Positions 16,039 through 24,519 of a stretch of DNA of 64,000 nt are shown here, one piece after another. Position numbers and translations under genes: made by a program. The first letter of the stretch is position 1. Each line of letters begins with the position of its first letter. The notes beneath the pieces were generated by a model that did no database searches, had not been told where the DNA came from, and saw only the letters and a list, made by a program, of their open reading frames with translations. This DNA is from Marinicellulosiphila megalodicopiae (GTDB taxonomy: Bacteria > Pseudomonadota > Gammaproteobacteria > Pseudomonadales > Natronospirillaceae), in contig NZ_AP023087.1 of NCBI RefSeq assembly GCF_045862395.1, positions 806,001 to 870,000 of the forward strand, written 5' to 3'.

Positions 16039-17166
16039 ATGGCAAAAGTTGCTTTAATAACAGGCGTAACCGGACAGGATGGATCGTACTTAGCAGAATT
16101 TTTATTAGAAAAAGGCTACGAAGTACACGGCATTAAACGTCGTGCATCGTCATTAAACACCGAACGTGTGGATCATATTTATCAAGACTTACATCAAATA
16201 GACGCAAAATTCTTTTTGCATTATGGTGATTTGACCGACACGTCTAACTTAACGCGTTTATTAAAAGACATTCAACCTGATGAAGTTTATAACTTAGGTG
16301 CGCAGTCTCATGTTGCGGTTTCGTTTGATTCACCTGAATACACAGCCGATGTGGATGCGATGGGTGCGTTGCGTATTTTAGAAGCGATTCGTTTTTTAGG
16401 TTTGGAAAAAAAGACGCGTTTTTATCAGGCGTCAACTTCTGAGTTGTATGGCGAAGTGCAAGAAATTCCACAAAAAGAAACGACGCCGTTTCACCCTCGT
16501 TCCCCTTACGCCGTGGCTAAAATGTACGCGTATTGGATAACGGTTAACTATCGTGAGTCTTATGGCATGTATGCTTGTAACGGTATTTTGTTTAACCATG
16601 AATCGCCGCGTCGTGGTGAAACATTTGTGACACGCAAAATTACTCGTGCGTTTGCCAACATTGCCCATGGTTTAGAAAACTGCTTGTATTTAGGCAATAT
16701 GGACGCGCTTCGAGATTGGGGACACGCAAAAGATTACGTGCGTATGCAATGGATGATGTTACAACAAGAGGTGGCAGACGATTTTGTGATTGCAACGGGC
16801 AAACAAATTTCGGTACGTGAATTTGTAAAAATGTCGGCACAAAATGCAGGCATTACCATTGAATTTACTGGCAGCGCATTAGAAGAGATCGGTACGGTTA
16901 CGGCTGTTGATCAAAGCATTGCACCTGAAGTGAATGTTGGTGATGTATTGGTAAAAGTTGACCCGCGTTATTTCCGCCCTGCTGAAGTTGAAACGTTATT
17001 AGGTGATCCGTCAAAAGCGAAAAAATTACTAGGCTGGACACCTGAGATTACAGTAGAAGAAATGTGTGCCGAAATGGTAGAAAACGATTTAAACAAAGCC
17101 AAACAACATGCCCTACTTAAAAAACACGGTTTTGATATTGCCGTTGCCATTGAAAACCAAGGGTAA
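16039..17166 (+). CDS. gmd: GDP-mannose 4,6-dehydratase
   Basis: A 375-residue dehydratase turning GDP-D-mannose into GDP-4-keto-6-deoxy-D-mannose. The N-terminus has GVTGQDGSYLAEFLLEKGY, followed by GIKRRASS, the catalytic STSELYGE and YAVAK (Tyr-x3-Lys), and FNHESPRRGETFVTRK, all diagnostic for Gmd. AGGAAAG precedes the start. It is the first enzyme of the GDP-fucose branch, followed by fcl after a 103-bp gap that can fold into hairpins. Confidence 0.97.
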   Translation: MAKVALITGVTGQDGSYLAEFLLEKGYEVHGIKRRASSLNTERVDHIYQDLHQIDAKFFLHYGDLTDTSNLTRLLKDIQPDEVYNLGAQSHVAVSFDSPEYTADVDAMGALRILEAIRFLGLEKKTRFYQASTSELYGEVQEIPQKETTPFHPRSPYAVAKMYAYWITVNYRESYGMYACNGILFNHESPRRGETFVTRKITRAFANIAHGLENCLYLGNMDALRDWGHAKDYVRMQWMMLQQEVADDFVIATGKQISVREFVKMSAQNAGITIEFTGSALEEIGTVTAVDQSIAPEVNVGDVLVKVDPRYFRPAEVETLLGDPSKAKKLLGWTPEITVEEMCAEMVENDLNKAKQHALLKKHGFDIAVAIENQG

Positions 17167-17170
17167 TTAA

Positions 17171-17254
17171 AGTGCGACTAGGACATCAAGAAAGGTCTCC
17201 TTTCGCAAGATGCACTACCAAGCTTTTAATTTTTCATCACTTCGAAAAATTAAA
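17171..17254 (+). other. Hairpin-rich gap between gmd and fcl
   Basis: Two structures are visible. The first pairs AGTGC (17171-17175) with GCACT (17212-17216) around an inner GAAAGG/CCTTTC stem (17190-17195 and 17199-17204). The second is a perfect 11-bp stem (17225-17235 with 17244-17254) just before the fcl ribosome binding site. Neither has the GC stem plus T run of a strong terminator, so an RNA processing or translation-control role is more likely than termination. Confidence 0.5.
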
Positions 17255-17269
17255 CTTAAAGAGAAAATT

Positions 17270-18235
17270 ATGAAAAGAATATTCGTAGCAGGACACAATG
17301 GCATGGTTGGTTCAGCCATTGTGCGCCAACTTAAACAACGCGCTGATGTAGAAGTCATTACAAAAAGTCGCAGTGAGTTAAATTTATTAGATCAACAAGC
17401 CGTGGCGCAATTTTTTGCGCAATCGAATATTGATTGCGTGTATTTAGCCGCGGCAAAAGTAGGCGGTATTGTGGCTAACAATACGTATCCTGCGGATTTT
17501 ATTTATGAAAATTTAAGCATTCAAAATAATATTATTCACTCATGTCATGTTGCGAATATTCAAGACTTATTGTTTTTAGGCTCGTCTTGTATTTATCCAA
17601 AATTAGCCGAACAACCAATGAGCGAACACGCATTATTAACGGGTACGTTGGAACCAACAAACGAGCCTTATGCCATTGCAAAAATTGCAGGCATCAAAAT
17701 GTGCGAGTCTTATAATCGCCAATACAAACGCAATTATCGCTCGGTGATGCCAACTAACTTGTATGGCGAAAACGACAATTTTCACCCTGAAAATTCTCAT
17801 GTGATTCCTGCGTTGTTACGCAGATTTCACGAAGCTAAATTAAATGGTGATTCAGAAGTAATCGCATGGGGTTCAGGTAAACCGATGCGAGAATTTTTAC
17901 ATGTTGATGACATGGCCGCTGCATCCATTTATGTAATGGAATTAGACCAAGACACTTACAATGCAAACACCCAAGAAATGCTAAGCCATATTAATGTGGG
18001 TACAGGTGTGGATTGTACAATTCGTGAATTGGTAGAAACCGTTGCAAAAGTGACTGGGTTTAAAGGCGAAATAAAATTTGATGCCAGCAAACCAGATGGT
18101 GCGCCACGTAAGTTAATGAATGTAGATCGCCTTGCAGATTTGGGTTGGAAATATTCGATTGATTTAGAGCAGGGTTTGGCAACAACGTATGAATGGTTTT
18201 TAGCGAATCAAGATAATTTTAGAGGTGTCGTATAA
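17270..18235 (+). CDS. fcl: GDP-L-fucose synthase
   Basis: A 321-residue epimerase-reductase that converts GDP-4-keto-6-deoxy-mannose to GDP-L-fucose with NADPH. The start at 17270 is chosen because AAAGAGAA lies upstream and the frame opens at once with MKRIFVAGHNGMVGSAIV; an upstream extension to 17210 has no support. Family motifs include AAAKVGGI, FLGSSCIYPK and EPYAIAKIAG (catalytic Tyr-x3-Lys), and PTNLYGENDNFHPENSHVIP. Its stop abuts the rfbB start. Together with manC, manB and gmd it makes GDP-L-fucose. Confidence 0.97.
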   Translation: MKRIFVAGHNGMVGSAIVRQLKQRADVEVITKSRSELNLLDQQAVAQFFAQSNIDCVYLAAAKVGGIVANNTYPADFIYENLSIQNNIIHSCHVANIQDLLFLGSSCIYPKLAEQPMSEHALLTGTLEPTNEPYAIAKIAGIKMCESYNRQYKRNYRSVMPTNLYGENDNFHPENSHVIPALLRRFHEAKLNGDSEVIAWGSGKPMREFLHVDDMAAASIYVMELDQDTYNANTQEMLSHINVGTGVDCTIRELVETVAKVTGFKGEIKFDASKPDGAPRKLMNVDRLADLGWKYSIDLEQGLATTYEWFLANQDNFRGVV

Positions 18236-19306
18236 ATGAAAATACTCATCACTGGAGGTGCTGGTTTTATTGGATCTGCAGTCATTCGTAATATATTAGA
18301 GAATACAAATGATTCAGTAATAAATATTGATAAATTAACTTATGCAGGTAATTTAGATTCATTACAATCGATTGAAAAATCTGACCGATACTTATTTCAA
18401 AAAATTGATATATGCGATAAAAATAAATTAGTTGAAGTTTTTAAAAAACTTCAACCTGACGCAGTTATGCACTTGGCTGCAGAATCACATGTTGATCGAT
18501 CGATCGATGGGCCTGCTGAATTTATGCAAACAAACATAATAGGGACATTCATTTTGCTTGAAGCTGCTAGAGAATACTGGAATACGCTTACTGGTAATGA
18601 GAAAGAACAATTTAGATTTCATCATATTTCAACGGATGAAGTGTATGGGGATTTAACCAATACAACAGATTTATTTACAGAAGAAACGTCATACGATCCA
18701 AGCTCACCTTATTCAGCCTCCAAAGCATCCAGTGATCATTTAGTTAGAGCTTGGCACAGAACATATGGGTTGCCTGTTCTTATAACAAATTGTTCCAATA
18801 ATTATGGTCCGTATCATTTCCCAGAAAAACTCATTCCCCATGTCATTTTAAATGCATTAGATGCAAAGGCATTACCAATATATGGTGATGGTTCACAAAT
18901 TCGTGATTGGTTATATGTGGAAGATCATGCTCGCGCTTTATATAAAGTCGTGACAGAAGGTAGTGTCGGTCAAACATACAATATTGGTGGTCACAATGAA
19001 AAAACCAATTTAGAAGTGGTGAATACATTGTGCAAAATATTAGATGAATTAGTGCCTGTTAAAACCAATGAAAAAATGAAAGGGGTAGATTCCTATAGTA
19101 AATTGATCACCTTCGTTAAAGATCGACCAGGGCATGATGTGCGATATGCTATAAATGCAAGTAAGATTCAAAATGAATTAAATTGGACGCCAGAAGAAAC
19201 ATTTGAAACGGGTATTCGAAAAACAGTTCACTGGTATTTAGAAAATGAGAGTTGGTGGAAACGAGTATTAAATGGTGATTATCAATTAGAACGACTAGGG
19301 GGGTAA
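18236..19306 (+). CDS. rfbB: dTDP-glucose 4,6-dehydratase
   Basis: A 356-residue dehydratase producing dTDP-4-keto-6-deoxy-glucose. It opens with MKILITGGAGFIGSAVIRNI and includes HLAAESHVDRSI, STDEVYGDL, YSASKASSDHLVRAW (Tyr-x3-Lys) and NNYGPYHFPEKLIP, all typical of RfbB/RmlB. It starts directly after the fcl stop and is 4 bp from rfbA. Its product is the branch point for dTDP-rhamnose or dTDP-amino-sugars. Confidence 0.96.
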   Translation: MKILITGGAGFIGSAVIRNILENTNDSVINIDKLTYAGNLDSLQSIEKSDRYLFQKIDICDKNKLVEVFKKLQPDAVMHLAAESHVDRSIDGPAEFMQTNIIGTFILLEAAREYWNTLTGNEKEQFRFHHISTDEVYGDLTNTTDLFTEETSYDPSSPYSASKASSDHLVRAWHRTYGLPVLITNCSNNYGPYHFPEKLIPHVILNALDAKALPIYGDGSQIRDWLYVEDHARALYKVVTEGSVGQTYNIGGHNEKTNLEVVNTLCKILDELVPVKTNEKMKGVDSYSKLITFVKDRPGHDVRYAINASKIQNELNWTPEETFETGIRKTVHWYLENESWWKRVLNGDYQLERLGG

Positions 19307-19310
19307 AGTT

Positions 19311-20192
19311 TTGGCTAATTATAAAGGTATAATTTTAGCTGGTGGTTCAGGGACAAGATTATATCCACTCACAATCGGAGTATCTAAGCAGTTATTACCT
19401 GTTTATGATAAACCTATGATTTACTATCCATTATCAGTATTAATGTTAGCAGGTATTCAAGAAATATTAATCATTACAACGCCCGAAGATAAGAATAGTT
19501 TCAAGCGATTGTTAGGTGATGGATCAAAATTCGGTATTAAATTACAATATAAGGTCCAAAAAACACCCGACGGTTTAGCGCAAGCATTTATAATTGGCGA
19601 AAAATTCATTGGGAGTGATTCAGTTTGTTTGATCTTAGGCGATAATATTTTTTACGGACCACAACTTACTCCTAAGTTACTAAATGCAAAAAAACAAAAA
19701 ATTGGGGCAACTGTGTTTGGGTATCGTGTTAATGATCCGCATAGATTTGGTGTAGTTGAGTTTGATGAAAAAAATAAAGCGGTCTCTATTGAAGAAAAAC
19801 CTAAGGCTCCAAAGTCAAGCTACGCAATAACAGGGCTTTATTTTTACGATAATGAGGTAGTGGAAATTGCAAAGTCTATTTTACCATCGGTACGTGGAGA
19901 GTTGGAAATCACTGATGTTAATAATGTATATCTTGGAAAAGGTCTGCTAAATGTTGAGGTCTTGGGGCGAGGATATGCATGGTTGGACACTGGAACTCAT
20001 AAAAGTCTTCTTGATGCATCTCAATTTGTCTATACAGTTGAATCAAGACAAGGCTTTAAAATTGCTTGCTTGGAAGAAATTGCGAACAATAACGGCTGGA
20101 TTGATTTGAAAAAAACTAAATTTGACAACTCGGAATTAAATAAAACAAATTATGGTAAATATATTTTGGGGTTAATTAATGGAAATCATTAA
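19311..20192 (+). CDS. rfbA: Glucose-1-phosphate thymidylyltransferase
   Basis: A 293-residue nucleotidyltransferase forming dTDP-glucose from dTTP and glucose-1-phosphate. KGIILAGGSGTRLYPLT, SKQLLPVYDKPMIYYPLS, LGDNIFYG and IEEKPKAPKS are RmlA signatures. The start appears to be TTG at 19311, preceded by a G-rich Shine-Dalgarno (AGGGGGG); no ATG fits the N-terminus better. Length matches the family (about 292). It overlaps the following glycosyltransferase by 14 bp. Confidence 0.95.
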   Translation: MANYKGIILAGGSGTRLYPLTIGVSKQLLPVYDKPMIYYPLSVLMLAGIQEILIITTPEDKNSFKRLLGDGSKFGIKLQYKVQKTPDGLAQAFIIGEKFIGSDSVCLILGDNIFYGPQLTPKLLNAKKQKIGATVFGYRVNDPHRFGVVEFDEKNKAVSIEEKPKAPKSSYAITGLYFYDNEVVEIAKSILPSVRGELEITDVNNVYLGKGLLNVEVLGRGYAWLDTGTHKSLLDASQFVYTVESRQGFKIACLEEIANNNGWIDLKKTKFDNSELNKTNYGKYILGLINGNH

Positions 20193-21234
20193 TTTTATAC
20201 AAGATGAAGCAACTCCACATAATAATATTCTAATTAAAAATGTACTAGATAATTGTGATATGAAATTATGGTATGCAGTAAAAAAATCAAAACAGTATAA
20301 TTGGAATGTTGATCTTAATAATGAAATTATTGAATCTGAAATATATGGCACGAAATTGAATTTTAGATTATTAAAATATTTTTTAGCTAAACATAAAGTT
20401 GAAAAATTTTTAATGGTTGGATGGAGCAATTCAACAACAAGAGTTTTGTTTATATTAGCTGTATTCTTTAGGTTGAATCTTTTTATGTGGTTCGATTTAC
20501 CAGATGAAAAGAAAGAAAGAGGTTGGTTGAAAATAAAACTTCGAAAAATTTTTTATTTTTTACTTAAAAATTCTAAAATTCAATTATTTTGTGCTGGAAA
20601 AAACACAGTAGAATATTTTATTTTAAATGGGTTTAATAAAAATAGATTACATAATTTACCTATACAGGTAGAAGTAGTAAAATATAAAAAATTTAATTCG
20701 AGAACGAAATACCTTAAAATTTTTGCAGGAAGTAGGTTGACATTCGATAAAGGGTTTGACCTTTTAATTGCTGCGTTAGGTCAATTAGAGAGAAATTGTA
20801 ATATAAAATTAAATTTAGCAGGTGAGGGTCCAGAGCTTAATAATCTAAAATCTCAATCGAAATACTTGAATATAGCTGATAAAATCGAATTTTTGGGCTG
20901 GATATCACCTTTAGAATATCAAAATCAATTATCGAATTGTGATGTGTTTATTCACCCTGCTCGAAAAGATGCTTATGGTGCTACAGTTCTTGCATTAGCG
21001 TCAGGAACCCCTGTAATTGGTTCTAATTGTGCGGGAGCTGTAAATGATTGCTTGATAGAAGGGGAGAATGGTTTTTCGTATTCTCCTGAATCAGTAGATG
21101 ATCTAATGTTGCTGATTTTGCGTTTTTACGAGGATTGCTCATTGATTAAAGCGATGTCCGACAAAGCACTTTATATAGCAAATCAATATGATGGTAAATA
21201 TTGGGCTAAAAAATTAGTTGAGGTTATGAAATGA
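20179..21234 (+). CDS. GT4-family glycosyltransferase
   Basis: A 351-residue transferase with the GT-B fold of family 4. The N-terminal acceptor domain is poorly conserved and has a hydrophobic stretch around residues 90-105. The C-terminal domain has IFAGSRLTFDKGFDLLIAAL, LAGEGPEL, IEFLGWIS, and the donor motif HPARKDAYGATVLALASGTP, where the second acidic residue of the usual E-x7-E is replaced. It overlaps rfbA by 14 bp and the acetyltransferase by 4 bp. Donor and linkage cannot be predicted. It marks the beginning of the visibly more AT-rich core of the locus. Confidence 0.85.
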   Translation: MEIINFIQDEATPHNNILIKNVLDNCDMKLWYAVKKSKQYNWNVDLNNEIIESEIYGTKLNFRLLKYFLAKHKVEKFLMVGWSNSTTRVLFILAVFFRLNLFMWFDLPDEKKERGWLKIKLRKIFYFLLKNSKIQLFCAGKNTVEYFILNGFNKNRLHNLPIQVEVVKYKKFNSRTKYLKIFAGSRLTFDKGFDLLIAALGQLERNCNIKLNLAGEGPELNNLKSQSKYLNIADKIEFLGWISPLEYQNQLSNCDVFIHPARKDAYGATVLALASGTPVIGSNCAGAVNDCLIEGENGFSYSPESVDDLMLLILRFYEDCSLIKAMSDKALYIANQYDGKYWAKKLVEVMK

Positions 21235-21731
21235 TTATTACAGATGAATATGAAAGTTTTATATTAAAAAGTATTTTAGTAGAAGATATTGAAAGTCTGA
21301 GGGTTTGGAAGAATAAACATAGGGGAAGCTTTTTTCATAAAAATGAAATTACATCATCAGAGCAGTATACTTGGTTTTCTGAATATCAAAATGATCCTGA
21401 AAATATTATGTTTGTAGTGATTGTTGATGGTGTAAGTATTGGATGCATGGGGTATCGATTAAAAGATGGAGGTGTTGATGTGTATAATATTATGAGAGGA
21501 GAAAAAACATCACATAAACCTTTTAAAATGTCAGATGCTTTTTCAGTAATGTTGAGTTATCTAAAAGTTAAATATCAATTAACAATTAGTTGTGTAGTTT
21601 TAAATGATAATCCTGCCTTTAATTGGTATTTAAATAATAATTTTATAGTTAAAGCAAAATACGACAATTACTCATTGTTAGAGTACTATTCGGGAAATAA
21701 CATGAAAAAATATTTAATTAAGGTGAAATAA
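21231..21731 (+). CDS. GNAT-family N-acetyltransferase, probably acting on an amino sugar
   Basis: A 166-residue single-domain GNAT protein: LRVWKNKHRG near the N-terminus, FVVIVDGVSIGCMGYRL as the central strand pair, and VVLNDNPAFNWYLNNNFI as the C-terminal motif. The spacing resembles acetyltransferases that acylate nucleotide-linked 4- or 3-amino-6-deoxy-sugars (PseH, FdtC or WecD types). It overlaps the glycosyltransferase by 4 bp and sits 2 bp before a sugar aminotransferase gene, which supports a substrate made by that aminotransferase. The exact acyl donor and position are unknown. Confidence 0.75.
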   Translation: MIITDEYESFILKSILVEDIESLRVWKNKHRGSFFHKNEITSSEQYTWFSEYQNDPENIMFVVIVDGVSIGCMGYRLKDGGVDVYNIMRGEKTSHKPFKMSDAFSVMLSYLKVKYQLTISCVVLNDNPAFNWYLNNNFIVKAKYDNYSLLEYYSGNNMKKYLIKVK

Positions 21732-21733
21732 TC

Positions 21734-22843
21734 ATGATTACAGTTTTTGGGTCGCATGTAGGTGAAAAAGAAATAGAATCTGTAGCAGATTCAATGAGTA
21801 AACAATGGATGGGTATGGGGCCAAAAGTTGCAAAATTTGAAAGCAATTTTAAGAAAAGATTAGGTCTCGAAAATTTTTTGATGGTAGATAGCGGTTCTAA
21901 CGCATTATATATGGCGATAACACTCTTAGACTTACCAAAAGGGACTGAAGTTATTGTTCCCACTTTTACTTGGGTGTCATGTGCTCAAGCAGTTATATTA
22001 GCTGGATTAAAACCTATATTTTGTGATGTTGATTTAGTTACAATGAATGTTACCAAGGAAACTGTTCAAGAAAAAATAACTAGTAATACCTCAGCAATAA
22101 TGGTCGTTCATTATGCTGGTTTACCTGTGGATTTAGATAGAATAAAAGAATTAGGTTTTCCGATAGTTGAAGATGCTGCACATGCAGTAGATTCATATTA
22201 TAAAGGTCAGGCTTGTGGCGGTATTGCTGATGTTGGAATTTATAGTTTCGATGCAGTTAAGAATTTGGCTGTTGGTGAAGGTGGTGGTGTCACTATTAAA
22301 TCAAATAAAGATGCAATAAGAGCAAAAAAACTAAGATACTGCGGAATTGGTAAATCAGGTTTTGAGGCTTCAACAAATGGAAAAAAACGGTGGTGGGAAT
22401 ATCAAATCGAAGAAGCTTTTATTAAAATGAATCCTTCTGATATTGCTGGAGCTATTGCAGTCGAACAATTAAATAGATTGGATGATCTTCAGCAAATAAG
22501 GAAAGATATTTGGAACTATTATCAAGAAAATTTGGCAAAACTTTCTCAAATTAAAACACCAGTTGAAGCAAATGAAGGGGATCAGCACTCGTATTTTACC
22601 TATTGTATAAGAGCGCCAAAACGAGATGAATTAGCAAAACATTTACTCGATAATAAAATATATACTACTTTAAGATATCATCCCTTACATTTAAATCCTT
22701 TGTATTCTCAAATGGATGTTAGGTTAAAAAATAGTGAATTATTAAATGATGATGCATTGAGTATTCCACTTCATCCTAATATGACTATGGAGGATGCAAA
22801 AAAAGTTGTTTCTGAAATAGTTTCATTTTATAAAGGTAAATGA
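21734..22843 (+). CDS. DegT/DnrJ/EryC1/StrS sugar aminotransferase
   Basis: A 369-residue PLP-dependent aminotransferase that would transfer an amino group from glutamate to a nucleotide-linked keto-sugar. Visible motifs are the cofactor loop DSGSNALYMAI, PTFTWVSCAQAVI, VEDAAHAVDSYYKG, and the PLP lysine in YSFDAVKNLAVGEGGG. It lies between a GNAT gene and rfbC, with rfbB and rfbA upstream, so the substrate is most likely a dTDP-keto-6-deoxyhexose. Whether it aminates C3 or C4 is not decided by motifs; absence of a 3,4-ketoisomerase gene (fdtA/qdtA) favours C4. Confidence 0.88.
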   Translation: MITVFGSHVGEKEIESVADSMSKQWMGMGPKVAKFESNFKKRLGLENFLMVDSGSNALYMAITLLDLPKGTEVIVPTFTWVSCAQAVILAGLKPIFCDVDLVTMNVTKETVQEKITSNTSAIMVVHYAGLPVDLDRIKELGFPIVEDAAHAVDSYYKGQACGGIADVGIYSFDAVKNLAVGEGGGVTIKSNKDAIRAKKLRYCGIGKSGFEASTNGKKRWWEYQIEEAFIKMNPSDIAGAIAVEQLNRLDDLQQIRKDIWNYYQENLAKLSQIKTPVEANEGDQHSYFTYCIRAPKRDELAKHLLDNKIYTTLRYHPLHLNPLYSQMDVRLKNSELLNDDALSIPLHPNMTMEDAKKVVSEIVSFYKGK

Positions 22844-22855
22844 GTAATTCTGAAA

Positions 22856-23413
22856 ATGAAAATTAAATGTACTAAAATTGACTCTGTAAAAATAATTGAA
22901 CCAACTGTATTTGGTGATGAACGTGGATTTTTCATGGAAACATGGAATGATAAAAAGTTTCGCAACTTAGTTAGTGATAAATGTTTTGTTCAAGATAATC
23001 ATTCTAAATCTAAAAAAGGAATTTTACGAGGATTACATTTCCAAACAAAAAATTGTCAAGGAAAGTTGGTTCGAGTTGTACAAGGTGAGGTATTTGATGT
23101 GGCCGTTGACCTTAGAAAAGAATCAAATACTTACGGGGAATGGGTTGGTGAATATTTGTCAGCTGATAATAAAAGGCAATTGTGGGTGCCTGAAGGATTT
23201 GCTCATGGATTTTTAGTAATGAGTGAAGAAGCTGAATTTGTTTATAAGTGTAGCGATTATTATAATCCAGAATTTGAGCAAAGTTTATTGTGGGATGATC
23301 CCGTCATTAAAATAGAATGGCCATTGAATGAGTTAGAATCACCAATCTTATCCGAAAAAGATAAAAATGGCATATCATTCTTGAATCTACCTAAAATTAT
23401 AAAAGAGAAATAG
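22856..23413 (+). CDS. rfbC: dTDP-4-dehydrorhamnose 3,5-epimerase family protein
   Basis: A 185-residue cupin epimerase. PTVFGDERGFFMETWN, QDNHSKSKKGILRGLHFQ (catalytic His), GEVFDVAVDLRKES, VPEGFAHGFLV and FVYKCSDYY (catalytic Tyr) are all RmlC features. Length is as expected (about 180). It epimerises C3 and C5 of dTDP-4-keto-6-deoxy-glucose, giving the L-sugar series. The usual partner rfbD is not in this window, while an aminotransferase and an acetyltransferase are, so the final product may not be L-rhamnose. Confidence 0.92.
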   Translation: MKIKCTKIDSVKIIEPTVFGDERGFFMETWNDKKFRNLVSDKCFVQDNHSKSKKGILRGLHFQTKNCQGKLVRVVQGEVFDVAVDLRKESNTYGEWVGEYLSADNKRQLWVPEGFAHGFLVMSEEAEFVYKCSDYYNPEFEQSLLWDDPVIKIEWPLNELESPILSEKDKNGISFLNLPKIIKEK

Positions 23414-23442
23414 GTGGTTAATAAAACACCTAGGTATACAAT

Positions 23443-24519
23443 ATGAAAGTTTTAGTTGTTGGTGACTGGCTTGCTGAAATATATGAAGAGTCATTTTATC
23501 AAGCTTTCATGGAGCATGGATGTAAAGTATCGAAATTTTCATGGATTCAATACTTCAAGTACTATCAATATGCAAATAGATACTCAGTAAAGAAAAATGT
23601 TTTATTATCATTGTATTACAGGTTTCAAAATAAATTTACTTTTGGACCTGTGATATTAAGAATTAATCATGATTTAATAGCAGATGTATTATGCAATAAA
23701 TATGATCTTATATTTATTTATAGAGGAACTCATATTTACCCAAACACAATCAAAAAACTCAAAAAAACTGGGGCGATTGTATTTGGTTATAATAATGATG
23801 ATCCTTTTAGTCCGCATTACCCAAAATATTTTTGGAGGCATTTTGTTCGTAGTATAAATCAATATGATCATATTTTTTCTTACCGAAATAAAAATTTAAA
23901 TGATTATAATAAAGTTGGTTATGAGAATACTTCAATTTTGAGATCATATTACCTTAAAAATAAAAATTTTTTAATGTCAAAAAAAACAGTTAAAAAAAGT
24001 TTAATGTCAGATGTTGTATTTATAGGTCATTTTGAAAATGATGGGCGCGACCAAGTTATTTTACATATTTTGAAATCAGGTGTAGCCCTTAAATTATATG
24101 GAACTAGTTGGGATAAATCGCCATTAATTAATGAAATAAAAAAATTTACTGGTGAAATTAATCCTGTCTATTCAAATTATAATAAAGTATTGAATGGTGC
24201 TAAAATAGCATTAGTTTTTTTATCAAAACTTAATAATGATACTTATACTCGTCGTGTTTTTGAAATTCCCGCTACGAAAACATTAATGCTTTCTGAGTAT
24301 ACTGAAGATTTGGCAAGTTTGTATCAACCTGGAGAGGAAATTTTATTTTTCACAGATAAAAACCAATGTGTGAATATTATTAAAGATTTGTTAAAAAAAC
24401 CAGAATTGATAAAAAAAATTAGTGATCAAGCTTATTGTAGGCTGATGAATGATGGGCATGAAGTTTATGATCGTGTCTCTGAAATTATAAAAGAGTATAA
24501 GAATGAAAAATCTAATTAA
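23443..24519 (+). CDS. CgeB-like glycosyltransferase
   Basis: A 358-residue predicted GT-B transferase. The N-terminus MKVLVVGDWLAEIYEESFYQ and mid-region IFIYRGTHIYP and FGYNNDDPFSPH are typical of CgeB/spore-maturation-type transferases, and the C-terminal donor region YTRRVFEIPATKTLMLSEY with LYQPGEEILFF matches the glycosyltransferase family 1 variant found there. It overlaps the flippase gene by 17 bp. Its sugar donor is unknown. Base composition is very AT-rich, as in the neighbouring genes. Confidence 0.75.
   Translation: MKVLVVGDWLAEIYEESFYQAFMEHGCKVSKFSWIQYFKYYQYANRYSVKKNVLLSLYYRFQNKFTFGPVILRINHDLIADVLCNKYDLIFIYRGTHIYPNTIKKLKKTGAIVFGYNNDDPFSPHYPKYFWRHFVRSINQYDHIFSYRNKNLNDYNKVGYENTSILRSYYLKNKNFLMSKKTVKKSLMSDVVFIGHFENDGRDQVILHILKSGVALKLYGTSWDKSPLINEIKKFTGEINPVYSNYNKVLNGAKIALVFLSKLNNDTYTRRVFEIPATKTLMLSEYTEDLASLYQPGEEILFFTDKNQCVNIIKDLLKKPELIKKISDQAYCRLMNDGHEVYDRVSEIIKEYKNEKSN

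Noticed and set aside
16244..17150. Minus-strand frames inside gmd
   Set aside because: Gmd is strongly supported by motifs; these frames have no features of their own.
18236..23413. A standard dTDP-L-rhamnose pathway
   Set aside because: rfbD is absent from the window and an aminotransferase and acetyltransferase are interleaved instead.
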